A stretch of DNA of 64,000 nt from Sporomusaceae bacterium (GTDB lineage: Bacteria; Bacillota_C; Negativicutes; Sporomusales_B; UBA7701). The translations under genes and the position numbers were made by a program. Numbering within the stretch: position 1 is the first letter of the stretch; each line of letters starts with the position of its first letter. Under the pieces are notes generated by a model, which was not told the origin of the DNA, ran no database searches, and saw only the letters and a list, made by a program, of their open reading frames with translations. This document shows, piece by piece, positions 52,721 to 61,439 of the stretch. The stretch spans positions 5,126 through 69,125 of the forward strand of contig JALHDI010000022.1 of the NCBI GenBank assembly GCA_022839045.1, read 5' to 3'.

Positions 52721-54109
52721 ATGCCTATACGGTCCACCACCCTCAACATCAGGCCCCGCATCCTCTACCAGGTGGCCAAGGCCGCCTGGGAGGGGAAGCT
52801 CTTCGAACGGCGCGAGGATATCTGCCGCATGGTTCACGACGAGTTCGCCGACCGGGTCACTCGCCGTCAGGTTGCCAACCAAATCCGCATCGCCATGGGC
52901 CTCGCCCCCCACGACAGCGACACGGTCATCGGCGAACATGACGAAGAAGCCCTGATGGGTATGGCCAGCGAGCCGTTCGTCATCGCCAATCCCGGCGCCT
53001 GCCAGAGCTGCGCGGCCGACGACCGGAACTGCCAACGGGTTTGCCCGGTGGGGGCCATCAGCCGCGACGAGTTCGACCGGGTGCGGATCGACCACGCGCG
53101 CTGCCTCGGCGAAGGTCACTGCGTGGAAGCGTGTTCTTTCGGCGCGTTGGCCGAGAAGTCCAATTTCGTTCCCCTCATCGAGCTTCTCCGCCAGAAAAAC
53201 CAGCCGGTGTACGCCTCGGTCGCCCCCGCCTTCGCCGGCCAGTTCGGCCCGGCCGTCACCCCAGGCAAACTGCGGTCGGCCCTGCTGAAGATCGGCTTCG
53301 CCGAGATGGTGGAGACCGCCCTCTACGCCGACCTCATCACGATGAAGGAATGCTTCGAGTACGACGAGCATGTTCAGACGGAACAGGACTTTCTCATCAC
53401 CAGCTGCTGCTGCCCCGTGTGGATAAAGCTCATCGAGAACAGGTTCCCCGAACTCCTGGCCCACATTTCCCCGTCCGTTTCGCCGATGGTGGCCTCAGCG
53501 CGGGTCATCAAGGCGTTCGAGCCCGACGCCAAGGTGGTCTTCATCGGCCCCTGCGTCGCCAAGAAATCGGAAGCCGTTCTCCCCGGCCTCAGCGGCGCCG
53601 TCGATTTCGTCCTCACCTTTCAGGAGCTTACCGCCATCTTCGCAGCCACCGGGATCGACCCCGCCGACCAGCCGGACGAAGAGAACTCCCAGGCATCGTG
53701 GGGCGGCCGGCTCTACGGCCGCACCGGCGGCGTAAGCGCCGCTGTGGCTGCCACCCTCGCCAAGCTCATCCCCAGGCGGGCGGAAAAGTTCACAGCCCGT
53801 CAGGTCGACGGCATCCCCGACTGCCAAAAAATGCTCGAGGAATTGAAAGGGGGCGACTTCGCGGCCAACTTTGTCGAAGGCATGGCCTGTAAGGGCGGCT
53901 GCGTCGGCGGACCGGGGCGCATCCTGCCGCCGGAGGAGGGTACCCGCCATGTCAACGCTTATTCGGAAACCTCCGCCAGCCATATTCCCCCGGAAAACCC
54001 CCAGGTGTACTCCATCCTCGCCCGACTGAGCCACGAGCCCGGCACACCCATGCTTACCGGGGAGGGCCCCATCGCCACCCTGCTGGCCCGTAAACTCGAC
54101 CGGACCTAA
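52721..54109 (+). CDS. Monomeric [FeFe] hydrogenase, group-B-like
   Basis: A 462-residue hydrogenase. The first 80 residues form a helical domain of unknown role. A two-cluster ferredoxin region follows: CQSCAADDRNCQRVCP, and CLGEGHCVEACSFGAL in which one expected cysteine is a glutamate. The H-cluster motifs are TSCCCPVW (one extra Cys compared with TSCCPxW), IGPCVAKKSEA and EGMACKGGCVGGPG. VSPM and GPC fit group B enzymes. It reversibly reduces protons or senses hydrogen. ATG after GAGGTGATTAAC. HydG, needed for its cofactor, is encoded at 5621 in damaged form. Confidence 0.88.
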   Translation: MPIRSTTLNIRPRILYQVAKAAWEGKLFERREDICRMVHDEFADRVTRRQVANQIRIAMGLAPHDSDTVIGEHDEEALMGMASEPFVIANPGACQSCAADDRNCQRVCPVGAISRDEFDRVRIDHARCLGEGHCVEACSFGALAEKSNFVPLIELLRQKNQPVYASVAPAFAGQFGPAVTPGKLRSALLKIGFAEMVETALYADLITMKECFEYDEHVQTEQDFLITSCCCPVWIKLIENRFPELLAHISPSVSPMVASARVIKAFEPDAKVVFIGPCVAKKSEAVLPGLSGAVDFVLTFQELTAIFAATGIDPADQPDEENSQASWGGRLYGRTGGVSAAVAATLAKLIPRRAEKFTARQVDGIPDCQKMLEELKGGDFAANFVEGMACKGGCVGGPGRILPPEEGTRHVNAYSETSASHIPPENPQVYSILARLSHEPGTPMLTGEGPIATLLARKLDRT

Positions 54110-54156
54110 TGTATACATGCCGGCCGATTGCGCGCTGGAAAAGGATAGGGTAGAAT
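54109..54156 (+). promoter_or_regulatory. Promoter with GntR-like site upstream of the carboxyltransferase gene
   Basis: TTGCGC at 54128-54133 and TAGAAT at 54151-54156 are 17 bases apart. The palindrome ATGTATACAT at 54109-54118, the same core as in the hydrogenase operator, lies ten bases upstream of the -35 box. Confidence 0.55.
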
Positions 54157-54195
54157 TAATTTAATTGCGGACTTTTTTATCAAGGAGGCTGTATT

Positions 54196-55471
54196 TTGGC
54201 TAATAAGAATCCATTAAAAATCTGCGAAACAGTCCTGCGTGACGGTCACCAGTCGTTGGCCGCCACCCGTATGCGCACCTCGGATATGCTCCCGATGCTG
54301 GAGCAGCTCGACGAGATCGGCTATTTCTCGCTGGAGGCATGGGGCGGCGCCACCTTCGACAGTTGCCTGCGCTTCCTCAACGAGGATCCCTGGGATCGCC
54401 TGCGCACCATCAAGAAGCACCTGAAAAAGACCCCCCTGCAAATGCTGCTGAGGGGCCAGAACGTTCTCGGCTACAACCACTACGCCGACGATGTCGTCAC
54501 GGAATTCGTCAAACGCGCCGTCGACAACGGCGTGGGCGTCATGCGCATCTTCGACGCGCTCAACGACGTCCGCAACCTGGAAGCCGCCATGCGGGCCGCC
54601 AAACAGTCCGGCGCCCACGTTCAGGGAGCCTTCGTGTACACCATTAGCCCCTTCCACGACATAAACAGTTTCGTGAAAGTGGCCAAAGACCTCGTCGACC
54701 TCGGCGCCGACTCCATTTGCATCAAGGATATGGCCGGCCTGCTGGCGCCTTACGTCACCTACGAGCTGGTCAAGACCCTCAAGGCAGAGGTCAGCGTTCC
54801 CATCCACCTGCACAGCCACTACACCAGCGGCATGGCGTCGATGGCCTATCTCAAGGCCGCCGAAGCCGGCGTCGACATCGTCGACTGCTCGCTGTCCCCC
54901 TTCGCCCTCGGCACGTCCCAACCGGCCACCGAGGCGATCGTCGCCACTTTCGAAGGCCATGAGCGCGACACCGGCCTCAAGAAGGAAACCATGTACCCCA
55001 TCGCCGACCATTTCCGCGGCATAAAGAAGCAGCTGGCCGAAACCTTCAAACTCAACACCGCCATCGACATCGACACCAAGGTGCTGTCCTTCCAGATCCC
55101 CGGCGGCATGATGTCCAACCTGCTCAACCAGTTGAAGGAGATGGGCATGGCCGACAAATACCCCGCGCTGATCGAGGAGATGCCCAAAGTGCGGGCCGAT
55201 CTCGGCTACCCGCCCCTCGTAACCCCCACCAGCCAGATCGTCGGTTCGATGGCGGCCTTCAACGTCATCATGGGCAGATACAAAAACGTGCCCCGCGAGG
55301 TCAAGGACCTGGCCCGCGGCAAGTACGGCCGCACCCCGGCGCCGATCACTCGAGAGCCTCAAGCAGGCCCTCGCCGAGAAGGGCTACCCCAACGCCTCGA
55401 TGGAAGATGTCCTGTCCTACGCCGTCTTCCCCGACGTCGCGCTGAAATTCTTCGAAGCGAACCGGAAGTAG
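54196..55471 (+). pseudogene. Pyruvate carboxylase subunit B / oxaloacetate decarboxylase alpha-like, with deletion and frame change
   Basis: The first 384 codons encode a carboxyltransferase barrel: CETVLRDGHQSLAATRMRT, SLEAWGGATFDSCLRFL, LLRGQNVLGYNHY, ICIKDMAGLLAPY and HLHSHYTSGMASM with the metal-binding His. After RGKYGRTPAPI near 55347 the family sequence normally continues with DP...GDE...CRPADLL. Here it jumps to LESLKQALAEKGYPNASMEDVLSYAVFPDVALKFFEANRK in the +1 frame, ending at 55471. About 30 codons are missing. No biotin domain is present, as in the separate-subunit enzymes. TTG start after AAGGAGG. If the deletion is real, the original frame would add unrelated residues up to 55587. 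Confidence 0.85.
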
Positions 55472-55475
55472 CAAA

Positions 55476-55503
55476 AACCCCCTGGCCACCACCAGGGGGT
55501 TTT
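55476..55503. terminator. Bidirectional intrinsic terminator
   Basis: A stem of CCCCCTGG/CCAGGGGG with flanking A/T pairs lies between the carboxyltransferase and the convergent nucleoside kinase gene, with TTTT on the plus strand and AAAAA on the other side. Confidence 0.88.
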
Positions 55504-55504
55504 G

Positions 55505-57157
55505 TTACGGATTATAGAAGCAGCTTTTGCCGACGAACTCCCGTAGTATCGAATTGGCAGGAATGTCCTCGTCCGGGAGGAGGGTGAAGTAACGCAGGAA
55601 GTTAAGGAGCCGTTTGGCCTCCGAATACATCGGGCTTTCCGGGCCGATCTGCTGCAGCAGTCCTTCGGCGCAGTTGCGTAGCACCCCCAACTCATAGATC
55701 AGGGCCGAGTTGAACATGATGTCGGCTTCTTCCTGGAAGGGGAAGATGTTGCGTTCCTCGCCCCGCCGCACCGACGGCCATACCTCCAGGGTCTTGAGCG
55801 CGTCATGGGCCCGGAACTGGCTGTCGCGCACGATCCGGCGGATAAGCCGCGTATCGGTCGTGGGGATGCGGTTATGGTTGTCGATCGAAAGCTGGGTGAG
55901 AGCGCTTATATAGATTTTTATCTTATTTTCCCGCGGCACCGCGCGGGTCAGACGCTCGTTGAGGCCGTGGATGCCCTCGATGATAAGGGGCTGATCGGGT
56001 TCGAGCTGGATGCGGCGGCCGCGGTACTCCCGCTGGCCGGACATGAAGTTGTAGGTGGGTAATTTTACGAGCTCGCCCCGCAGAAGCCTTACGAGATGTT
56101 CGTTGAAAAGCTCGAGGTCGATGGCCTCGATGGCCTCGAAGTCGTAGTCGCCTTTCTCGTCCCGGGGTGTATGGTCGCGATCGACGAAATAATCGTCGAG
56201 AGAGATGGGCACGGGCCTGACGCCGTTGACCCGGAGCTGGACGTTGAGGCGTTGGGCGAAGGTGGTCTTGCCGGACGATGACGGCCCGGCGACGAGGATG
56301 ACCCGCACCTCGCTGGTGTGTTCGCTGATGTAGTCGGCGATCTGAGCCAGTTTCTTCTCGTGCAGGGCTTCGGCGATACGGATGATTTCGGCTGCCTGGC
56401 CCTGCTCGATGTACTCGTTGAGATTGGCCACATACGGGCAGCGGAGGATTTTGCCCCACTGCTCGGCCTCCTGGAACACCTTGAACAGTTTCGGCTGCTC
56501 CACGTACGGCGGCAAGACGTCGGGGGCTTCCTTCTCAGGATAGCGCAGAATGAAGCCGGGCGGATAGTACCTGAGTTCGAATATCTTCAGGTAACCGGTG
56601 CTCGGCACCATCGTCCCGTAGAAATAGTCGTACTCGTCGCCGCAGTAGTACACGCTTACGAGTTCGCGCTGCAGCTGACTGAGCAGCTTGACCTTGTCGG
56701 TTTGGCCCGAGGCCCTGAAGAGGGCGATGGCGTCGGCCCGCAGCATGCTCTGCCGCACGAACGGCCGGTCCTCGGCGACGATCTGCCGCATACGCTCCTG
56801 GAGACGGTCGACATCCGCCGCGATCAGTTCGCGGTCGAGATGGATCTCACAGTAGACCCCTTTGCCGAGCGAGTGCTCGACGGTGACTTCGGCGGCGGGG
56901 AAAAGGTCGCGGGCGGCGACGACCAGGACAAAGGCCAGGCTGCGGCGATATACGCGCATCCCCTCTTCGCTGGTGAGATCGAGAAATGATATCCGACCGC
57001 CGTCCCTGACGGCGGTCTGCAAATCCTTGACATCGTTGTCGATAGTCGCCGCGACGATGGGCGAGGAATAAAGGTGGGCCACATCCCGGCTGACGTCCAG
57101 TAACGTCATGCCTGCTTCGTATTCGCGGCTGGTGCCGTTGATTTGGACTGTAACCAA
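55505..57157 (-). CDS. TGS-domain nucleoside (uridine) kinase-family protein
   Basis: A 550-residue protein. The N terminus resembles the TGS and second additional domains of threonyl-tRNA synthetase (VTVQINGTSREYEAGMTLLDV, AEVTVEHSLGKGVYCEIHLDREL). The C-terminal half is a phosphoribulokinase/uridine-kinase domain with P loop VAGPSSSGKTTFAQRL, ISLDDYFVDRDHTPRDEKGDYDFE and LIIEGIHGLNERL. This fusion is widespread in clostridia and Thermotoga; the phosphate acceptor is presumed to be a nucleoside. TTG start at 57157 after GGAGGGGG; the frame is open further upstream without a binding site. Confidence 0.88.
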   Translation of the reverse strand: MVTVQINGTSREYEAGMTLLDVSRDVAHLYSSPIVAATIDNDVKDLQTAVRDGGRISFLDLTSEEGMRVYRRSLAFVLVVAARDLFPAAEVTVEHSLGKGVYCEIHLDRELIAADVDRLQERMRQIVAEDRPFVRQSMLRADAIALFRASGQTDKVKLLSQLQRELVSVYYCGDEYDYFYGTMVPSTGYLKIFELRYYPPGFILRYPEKEAPDVLPPYVEQPKLFKVFQEAEQWGKILRCPYVANLNEYIEQGQAAEIIRIAEALHEKKLAQIADYISEHTSEVRVILVAGPSSSGKTTFAQRLNVQLRVNGVRPVPISLDDYFVDRDHTPRDEKGDYDFEAIEAIDLELFNEHLVRLLRGELVKLPTYNFMSGQREYRGRRIQLEPDQPLIIEGIHGLNERLTRAVPRENKIKIYISALTQLSIDNHNRIPTTDTRLIRRIVRDSQFRAHDALKTLEVWPSVRRGEERNIFPFQEEADIMFNSALIYELGVLRNCAEGLLQQIGPESPMYSEAKRLLNFLRYFTLLPDEDIPANSILREFVGKSCFYNP

Positions 57158-57395
57158 TGAGTCCCCCTCCAGATTAGGCGGGACCGCGCCTTTTCGCGGC
57201 GCTCGCCGACCGCCCGTATTTCTGCGACTACAACTTAATAACCATTCTATACATCCCGCCGCCAATTATTCGCCGGGAATTCCGGCTGGGCGCGCGCGGG
57301 GGCCGGTAAATACTTTCCCTGTCAATTAGTATATAGGATTTATGCCAAAAATGCCAGATAGCGGCAGCATAATCTCCCTTTTCGGCCTTAAGCGA

Positions 57396-57429
57396 GAAGG
57401 AGTGAACGTCTCGTTCACTCCTTCTTTTT
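57396..57429. terminator. Terminator next to the small membrane protein gene
   Basis: GAAGGAGTGAACG/CGTTCACTCCTTC is a perfect 13-bp stem with a 3-base loop. A T run follows on the plus strand; the minus strand has only TCTCGCTT after the stem. Confidence 0.7.
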
Positions 57430-57620
57430 CACCGCTGCCTGAGCATGCGCATGAAGCGGTAGGCCATTATCGACAGCGGCGCGCGGTGGACGGCGAAGCG
57501 CATTCCAAGGATAAAGAGCATTACCGCACCGAAAAGGTGGACGATCCAGAAACCGGTCCGCGGAAATTCGAGGGGGGTGTCGTCGATCCAGTTTTCGTTA
57601 TATTGTCCCACGGATATCAT
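57429..57620 (-). CDS. Small single-pass membrane protein, 63 residues
   Basis: An ATG follows AAAGGAGGCTG and opens a 63-codon frame, MISVGQYNENWIDDTPLEFPRTGFW, then a hydrophobic helix (IVHLFGAVMLFILGM) and a basic tail (RFAVHRAPLSIMAYRFMRMLRQR). A GTG three codons on is an alternative start. The acidic N terminus and basic C terminus suggest an N-out, C-in orientation. Family not recognised. It is 92 bases downstream of the aminotransferase gene but separated from it by a terminator. Confidence 0.65.
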   Translation of the reverse strand: MISVGQYNENWIDDTPLEFPRTGFWIVHLFGAVMLFILGMRFAVHRAPLSIMAYRFMRMLRQR

Positions 57621-57670
57621 CAGCCTCCTTTGGCGATAGTATTGCCAAAGCGCCCTCTTCTCTCTAGCGG

Positions 57671-57704
57671 AAAAAAAAGGAAACCGGACCGTCGTCCGGC
57701 TTCC
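57671..57704 (-). terminator. Terminator of the aminotransferase gene
   Basis: On the minus strand GGAAGCCGGAC/GTCCGGTTTCC (one G-U pair) is followed by eight T residues. Confidence 0.9.
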
Positions 57705-57712
57705 CGAGTTTT

Positions 57713-58954
57713 TTACTTGTCCGCTTCGGCCATGGCCTGCGCGATTTTCGTCGGCATACCCTTGATCTTGCCGGCCGGCAGGGCGCAGACGGCGACCCGT
57801 ACCCCTTTGGCGAGCGGCACGGCGAAGATGTTGTCGGCGTGCAGCCTGGTGCAGACGGCGTCGGGGTTCTTGGCCGGGATCGACAGGAAGAAGCCGGCGA
57901 TATACGGCAACATGTTGAGCTTGGCTTCTTTGGCCTCGGCGGTAAAGATGCTTGCCCGTTCGGCGATCATCTTGTAGAAGGAGGCCCGTTCTTTTTCCAG
58001 TTCCGCCTGGGTGGCGACGTCCTTGTATATGGCGGACAGCAGGTGCTGGGCGCCGCGGTTGATGTTCGACCAGGTGGCCCGGCTGAGGTACTGGTTGACG
58101 TTGGCGAATTCGGTTATGACGTCCTGGCTGGAGGATATGCCGATCATCGCCCCTGTCCGCATGCCGTAGACGGTGTAGCCTTTGGACATGCTGTAGCCGA
58201 TGATGACGAGAATGTTCTCCGGCAGGCCGCCGAACTTCTTCATGAACGCCCGGCTCTCGTTCTTTTCGCCGGCGTAGTCCAGATAAGCGACATCGACGAG
58301 CAGCGTGATCTTTTTGTCCGGTTTGGCCTTCTTGAGAACTTCGATTACTTGATCCCACTCGGCGCCGCTCAGGCTGTAACCGACCGGGTTGTGCGCGGGG
58401 GTGTTGAGAATGACGACGAGGTTGGTCTGTTTGGCGAGCAGTTCATTGACTTTGCTCTCGAAGGATTTGATGTTGAACTTGTCGGCGTCGTCAAACAGGG
58501 CGAAGGTGTCCAGTTTGCGCATCAGCGCGTCGGACAGGACGCTGTACGGGTCCCAGTACCAATCGTGGGTCAGGATGGTGTCGCCGACCTCGGAGTAATT
58601 CCAGATGGTGTGGTGGATGGCACCCGAGCCGCCGGAGGTCGATACGGCCTTGGTGTAAGCCTCAGGTTTATTGTCGGCGAAAGCGGCCACCTGAACCATT
58701 TCGAGAAAATCCGGCATGCCGGCGATGCCGGCGTAAGGAACGATTTCCGCCATCGGCAGGCTCTTGTAGACCTTTTCCACCGTGGGCAGGATGACGAGTT
58801 TTTCGCTGTTGTCCAGCAACACGCCGATAGTGGCGTCGACGACATTCTCTTTGCCGATTTTGGCTTTGGCGGCGTTGGCTGCCGCCGCGGCGCCGAAGAT
58901 TTTGTCGGTGGCCGATTTTCCGGCCATGTGGGAAGCTGCGATACCGTAAGGCAT
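57713..58954 (-). CDS. PLP-dependent aminotransferase, class I/II
   Basis: A 413-residue fold-type I aminotransferase. VSTSGGSGAIHHTIWNY is the phosphate-binding region, VVILNTPAHNPVGYSL the Asn-Pro motif, LLVDVAYLDYAG the PLP-ring aspartate and IIGYSMSKGYTVYGMRTGAMIG the Schiff-base lysine. The C-terminal arginine lies in VRVAVCALP. It is related to the aromatic/aspartate aminotransferases used by Firmicutes, but substrate preference cannot be read. Monocistronic, with AGGAGG ahead of the ATG. Confidence 0.88.
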   Translation of the reverse strand: MPYGIAASHMAGKSATDKIFGAAAAANAAKAKIGKENVVDATIGVLLDNSEKLVILPTVEKVYKSLPMAEIVPYAGIAGMPDFLEMVQVAAFADNKPEAYTKAVSTSGGSGAIHHTIWNYSEVGDTILTHDWYWDPYSVLSDALMRKLDTFALFDDADKFNIKSFESKVNELLAKQTNLVVILNTPAHNPVGYSLSGAEWDQVIEVLKKAKPDKKITLLVDVAYLDYAGEKNESRAFMKKFGGLPENILVIIGYSMSKGYTVYGMRTGAMIGISSSQDVITEFANVNQYLSRATWSNINRGAQHLLSAIYKDVATQAELEKERASFYKMIAERASIFTAEAKEAKLNMLPYIAGFFLSIPAKNPDAVCTRLHADNIFAVPLAKGVRVAVCALPAGKIKGMPTKIAQAMAEADK

Positions 58955-59062
58955 ATCATTTTCCTCCTCAATCAGTCATGTATCTTTTTCGCCAATATTA
59001 TCTTTACGTTTGGCACGTTCGCGATTTTTCCTGCTATCGGTCAAGAAAAATCCACTATACAA

Positions 59063-60355
59063 TCAAGGGTACATCTTATGCAGCATCCGCGGGAAGGGAA
59101 TGGTCTCCCTGATATGATCGAGCCCGCAGATCCACGCGACCGTACGCTCGATGCCCAAACCGAACCCGGAATGGGGGACGGCCCCGTAGCGGCGAAGGTC
59201 AAGGTACCACTCGAACGCCTCCCGCGGCAGCTTGTGTTCGCCCAGACGCTGTTCGAGAAGGGCGAGGTCGTCGATCCTCTGCCCGCCGCCGATCATTTCG
59301 CCGTACCCTTCCGGGGCGATGAGGTCCGCTCCCAGAACCACTTTGGGGTCGTTAGGGTCGGGCTTCATGTAGAACGCCTTGATAGCGGTGGGATAGCGAT
59401 GGACGAAGACGGGCGAGGCAAAATTGCTGCCGATAATCGTCTCGTGGGGAGCCCCGAAATCGTCGCCCCAGGTGAATTCCTCGCCCGCTTGCTGCAGCAG
59501 TTCGACCGCTTCGGTATAGCTTATGCGCGGGAAAGGCAGCTTGACGGCCTCCAGCCTGGTTACGTCCCTCTCCAGCGTCTTGAGCTCCTGACGGCAGCGT
59601 TCCAGCACCCGCTGGATCACGTAATATACCATTTCTTCCTGGAGCCTCATATTGTCGTCGATATCGAAATAGGCCATTTCCGCTTCGATCATCCAGAACT
59701 CCATCAGGTGACGGCGGGTTTTCGATTTTTCGGCCCGGAAAGTGGGCCCGAAGCAGTAGACGCGCCCGAAGGCGGCGGCTGTCGCCTCGTTATAAAGCTG
59801 GCCGCTCTGGGACAAGAAGGCTTTATCGCCGTGATAATCGATTTCGAACAGCGTCGTGGTGCCCTCGCAGGCGGCCGGCGTTATCACCGGCGCGTCGGCC
59901 AGCACGAAATCGCGCTGATAAAAGAAATCGCGGAACGCCTGCTCGATTTCGGAGCGAATGCGCATGACCGCCGTCTGTTTTGGGGTTCTGAGCCAGAGAT
60001 GGCGCCGTTCGGCAAGAAATTCGACCCCGTGTTCCTTGTGGGTGATCGGGTATTCCTGGGCGATGCTGACAATCTCGAGACCGGTCAGGGTTAGTTCGTG
60101 GCCGCCTACCGCCCGTGGTTCCTCCCTGACGACGCCGGTTACCTTCAGCGAACTCTCCTGGGTCAGCGTGGCGGCGAGAGCGAACAGTTCGTCCCCGACC
60201 TCTTTCTTCACCATTACTCCTTGCACAAGACCGGTACCGTCGCGCACAATCAGAAAAGAGATTTTGCCCGAAGACCGGAAATTATACAGCCAGCCCTGGA
60301 CAGTCACCGTTTCGCCCACATGGCGGCCAAGGTTCTTTATAAGTGCCGTTGCCAA
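59063..60355 (-). CDS. asnS: Asparaginyl-tRNA synthetase
   Basis: A 430-residue class IIb synthetase that charges tRNA-Asn. The N-terminal OB fold has [26 protein letters not shown]. Motif 2 is [25 protein letters not shown], and motif 3 [27 protein letters not shown]. The segment [30 protein letters not shown] is typical of AsnS rather than AspS. TTG start after GAGGGGTGG. Stand-alone gene. Confidence 0.95.
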   Translation of the reverse strand: MATALIKNLGRHVGETVTVQGWLYNFRSSGKISFLIVRDGTGLVQGVMVKKEVGDELFALAATLTQESSLKVTGVVREEPRAVGGHELTLTGLEIVSIAQEYPITHKEHGVEFLAERRHLWLRTPKQTAVMRIRSEIEQAFRDFFYQRDFVLADAPVITPAACEGTTTLFEIDYHGDKAFLSQSGQLYNEATAAAFGRVYCFGPTFRAEKSKTRRHLMEFWMIEAEMAYFDIDDNMRLQEEMVYYVIQRVLERCRQELKTLERDVTRLEAVKLPFPRISYTEAVELLQQAGEEFTWGDDFGAPHETIIGSNFASPVFVHRYPTAIKAFYMKPDPNDPKVVLGADLIAPEGYGEMIGGGQRIDDLALLEQRLGEHKLPREAFEWYLDLRRYGAVPHSGFGLGIERTVAWICGLDHIRETIPFPRMLHKMYP

Positions 60356-60428
60356 TCGGTGCCACCCCTCTTTGCCTCATTCTTATTAGTCTATCCGTGA
60401 TAATTTTTCCTATGACCGCCGGCCGTCC

Positions 60429-60902
60429 TCAGGGTGCGGCGCCCGGATCGACGTTCCTCTTGCCGCTGATTTTGTCGATGCTGACGGCGACGACGACACA
60501 GCTTTCGGCCATCGCGGCGTCCACCGCCCCGAACGGCCGTCCCGCGGCAAAGCGTGCGGTCAGAGTGTTCAGGACGTCGATTTTTTCGTCGGCGTCGTTG
60601 ACGATGCGGGCTTTTCCGAAAACGAGCACAGAGGTGTAGCGGGTCGAGCAGCCGCACACCTTTTCGCTGAACACCAGGTTGTCTGACTGGCTGACTTCGA
60701 AGCAAACGCGGCTGTCGGCGGCGATGTTGTCGAGCTTGTGCCCTTTGGGGGCGCAGTGAAAATAAATGTTGCCACGGTGGAAAACATAATTGAGAGGGGT
60801 TATGTAAGGCTGTCCGTCGGCGCCGCACGTCGCCAGCCTTCCCTCCGTCCTCGCTGCGAGATACGCGAACGCCTCACTTTCGCTAAGCCACTTTTTCGGC
60901 AT
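60429..60902 (-). CDS. Pyridoxamine 5'-phosphate oxidase-like flavin-binding protein
   Basis: A 157-residue split-barrel protein, GRLATCGADGQPYITPLNYVF, IYFHCAPKGHKLDNIAADSRVCFEV, SVLVFGKARIV. This is the NimA/PNPOx-like group of Firmicutes, which bind FMN or F420; several are linked to nitroimidazole reduction or heme handling. The actual reaction is unknown. ATG after CAGGAGGG. Confidence 0.88.
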   Translation of the reverse strand: MPKKWLSESEAFAYLAARTEGRLATCGADGQPYITPLNYVFHRGNIYFHCAPKGHKLDNIAADSRVCFEVSQSDNLVFSEKVCGCSTRYTSVLVFGKARIVNDADEKIDVLNTLTARFAAGRPFGAVDAAMAESCVVVAVSIDKISGKRNVDPGAAP

Positions 60903-61010
60903 CTAATCCCTCCTGAAGATATGGATACTGTTTCATTTCTGTATCTGGCGCTATTTTCCTGTCTACCGGCGCAAACATACGCGAAAAGTGCCATCCTCCC
61001 GAAAAGGAAA

Positions 61011-61028
61011 GCAGGCCTTGCGGCCTGC
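61011..61028 (-). terminator. Terminator of the spore protein gene
   Basis: GCAGGCC/GGCCTGC with a 4-base loop, followed on the minus strand by TTTCCTTTT. Confidence 0.75.
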
Positions 61029-61041
61029 CCTTCAATCCTCG

Positions 61042-61314
61042 TTAGTTGCCGATATTGTTCTTGCCGGTAAGAGTCTGTCCGGATTTGCCCTGCTGGCCGC
61101 TCTGCGCGCCCGCATTGCCGCTGAATTTGTTTTCCTGAGACTCGATCATTTTGCGGACCATGTGACCGCCGACGCGGCCGTTATCCGCCGAGGTCAGGGC
61201 ACCCTTGTAGGTGTTCTGGTAATTCTGCAAGCCGAGTTCGGCAGCGGTTTCCACCTTCAGCTGGTCGAGAGCTTTCTGCGCCTGGGGATTAACAGGTTTC
61301 CGACTCCTCGACAT
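61042..61314 (-). CDS. Alpha/beta-type small acid-soluble spore protein
   Basis: A 90-residue DNA-binding spore protein. The core is ALDQLKVETAAELGLQNY and GALTSADNGRVGGHMVRKMIESQE, the two conserved helices of alpha/beta SASPs that coat and protect spore DNA. The C-terminal tail is rich in Gly, Asn and Gln. The ATG at 61314 has GGGAGG nine bases ahead; the frame is open upstream without a site. Transcription is very likely from the sigma-G-type promoter at 61356-61384. This is direct evidence that the organism forms endospores. Confidence 0.95.
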   Translation of the reverse strand: MSRSRKPVNPQAQKALDQLKVETAAELGLQNYQNTYKGALTSADNGRVGGHMVRKMIESQENKFSGNAGAQSGQQGKSGQTLTGKNNIGN

Positions 61315-61355
61315 TAAGCAAAACCTCCCTTTGCGTAATTTGGGGTACCCATTTA

Positions 61356-61384
61356 TAGAATGGCTGAAATGAGCCGCCGCATAC
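61356..61384 (-). promoter_or_regulatory. Sigma-G/sigma-F-type forespore promoter
   Basis: On the minus strand GTATG (-35, complement of 61380-61384) is followed after 17 bases by CATTCTA (-10, complement of 61356-61362). This matches the GHATR-17-CATWHTA type used for SASP genes. Confidence 0.75.
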
Positions 61385-61399
61385 ATTGAAAAAAATGGG

Positions 61400-61428
61400 C
61401 AAAAAGAAGCGGCCCCGCAAGGGGCCGC
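61400..61428 (-). terminator. Terminator of the porin gene
   Basis: GCGGCCCC/GGGGCCGC with a 4-base loop at 61409-61428 is followed on the minus strand by TTCTTTTT. Confidence 0.88.
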
Positions 61429-61439
61429 ACGGCAGCCGT

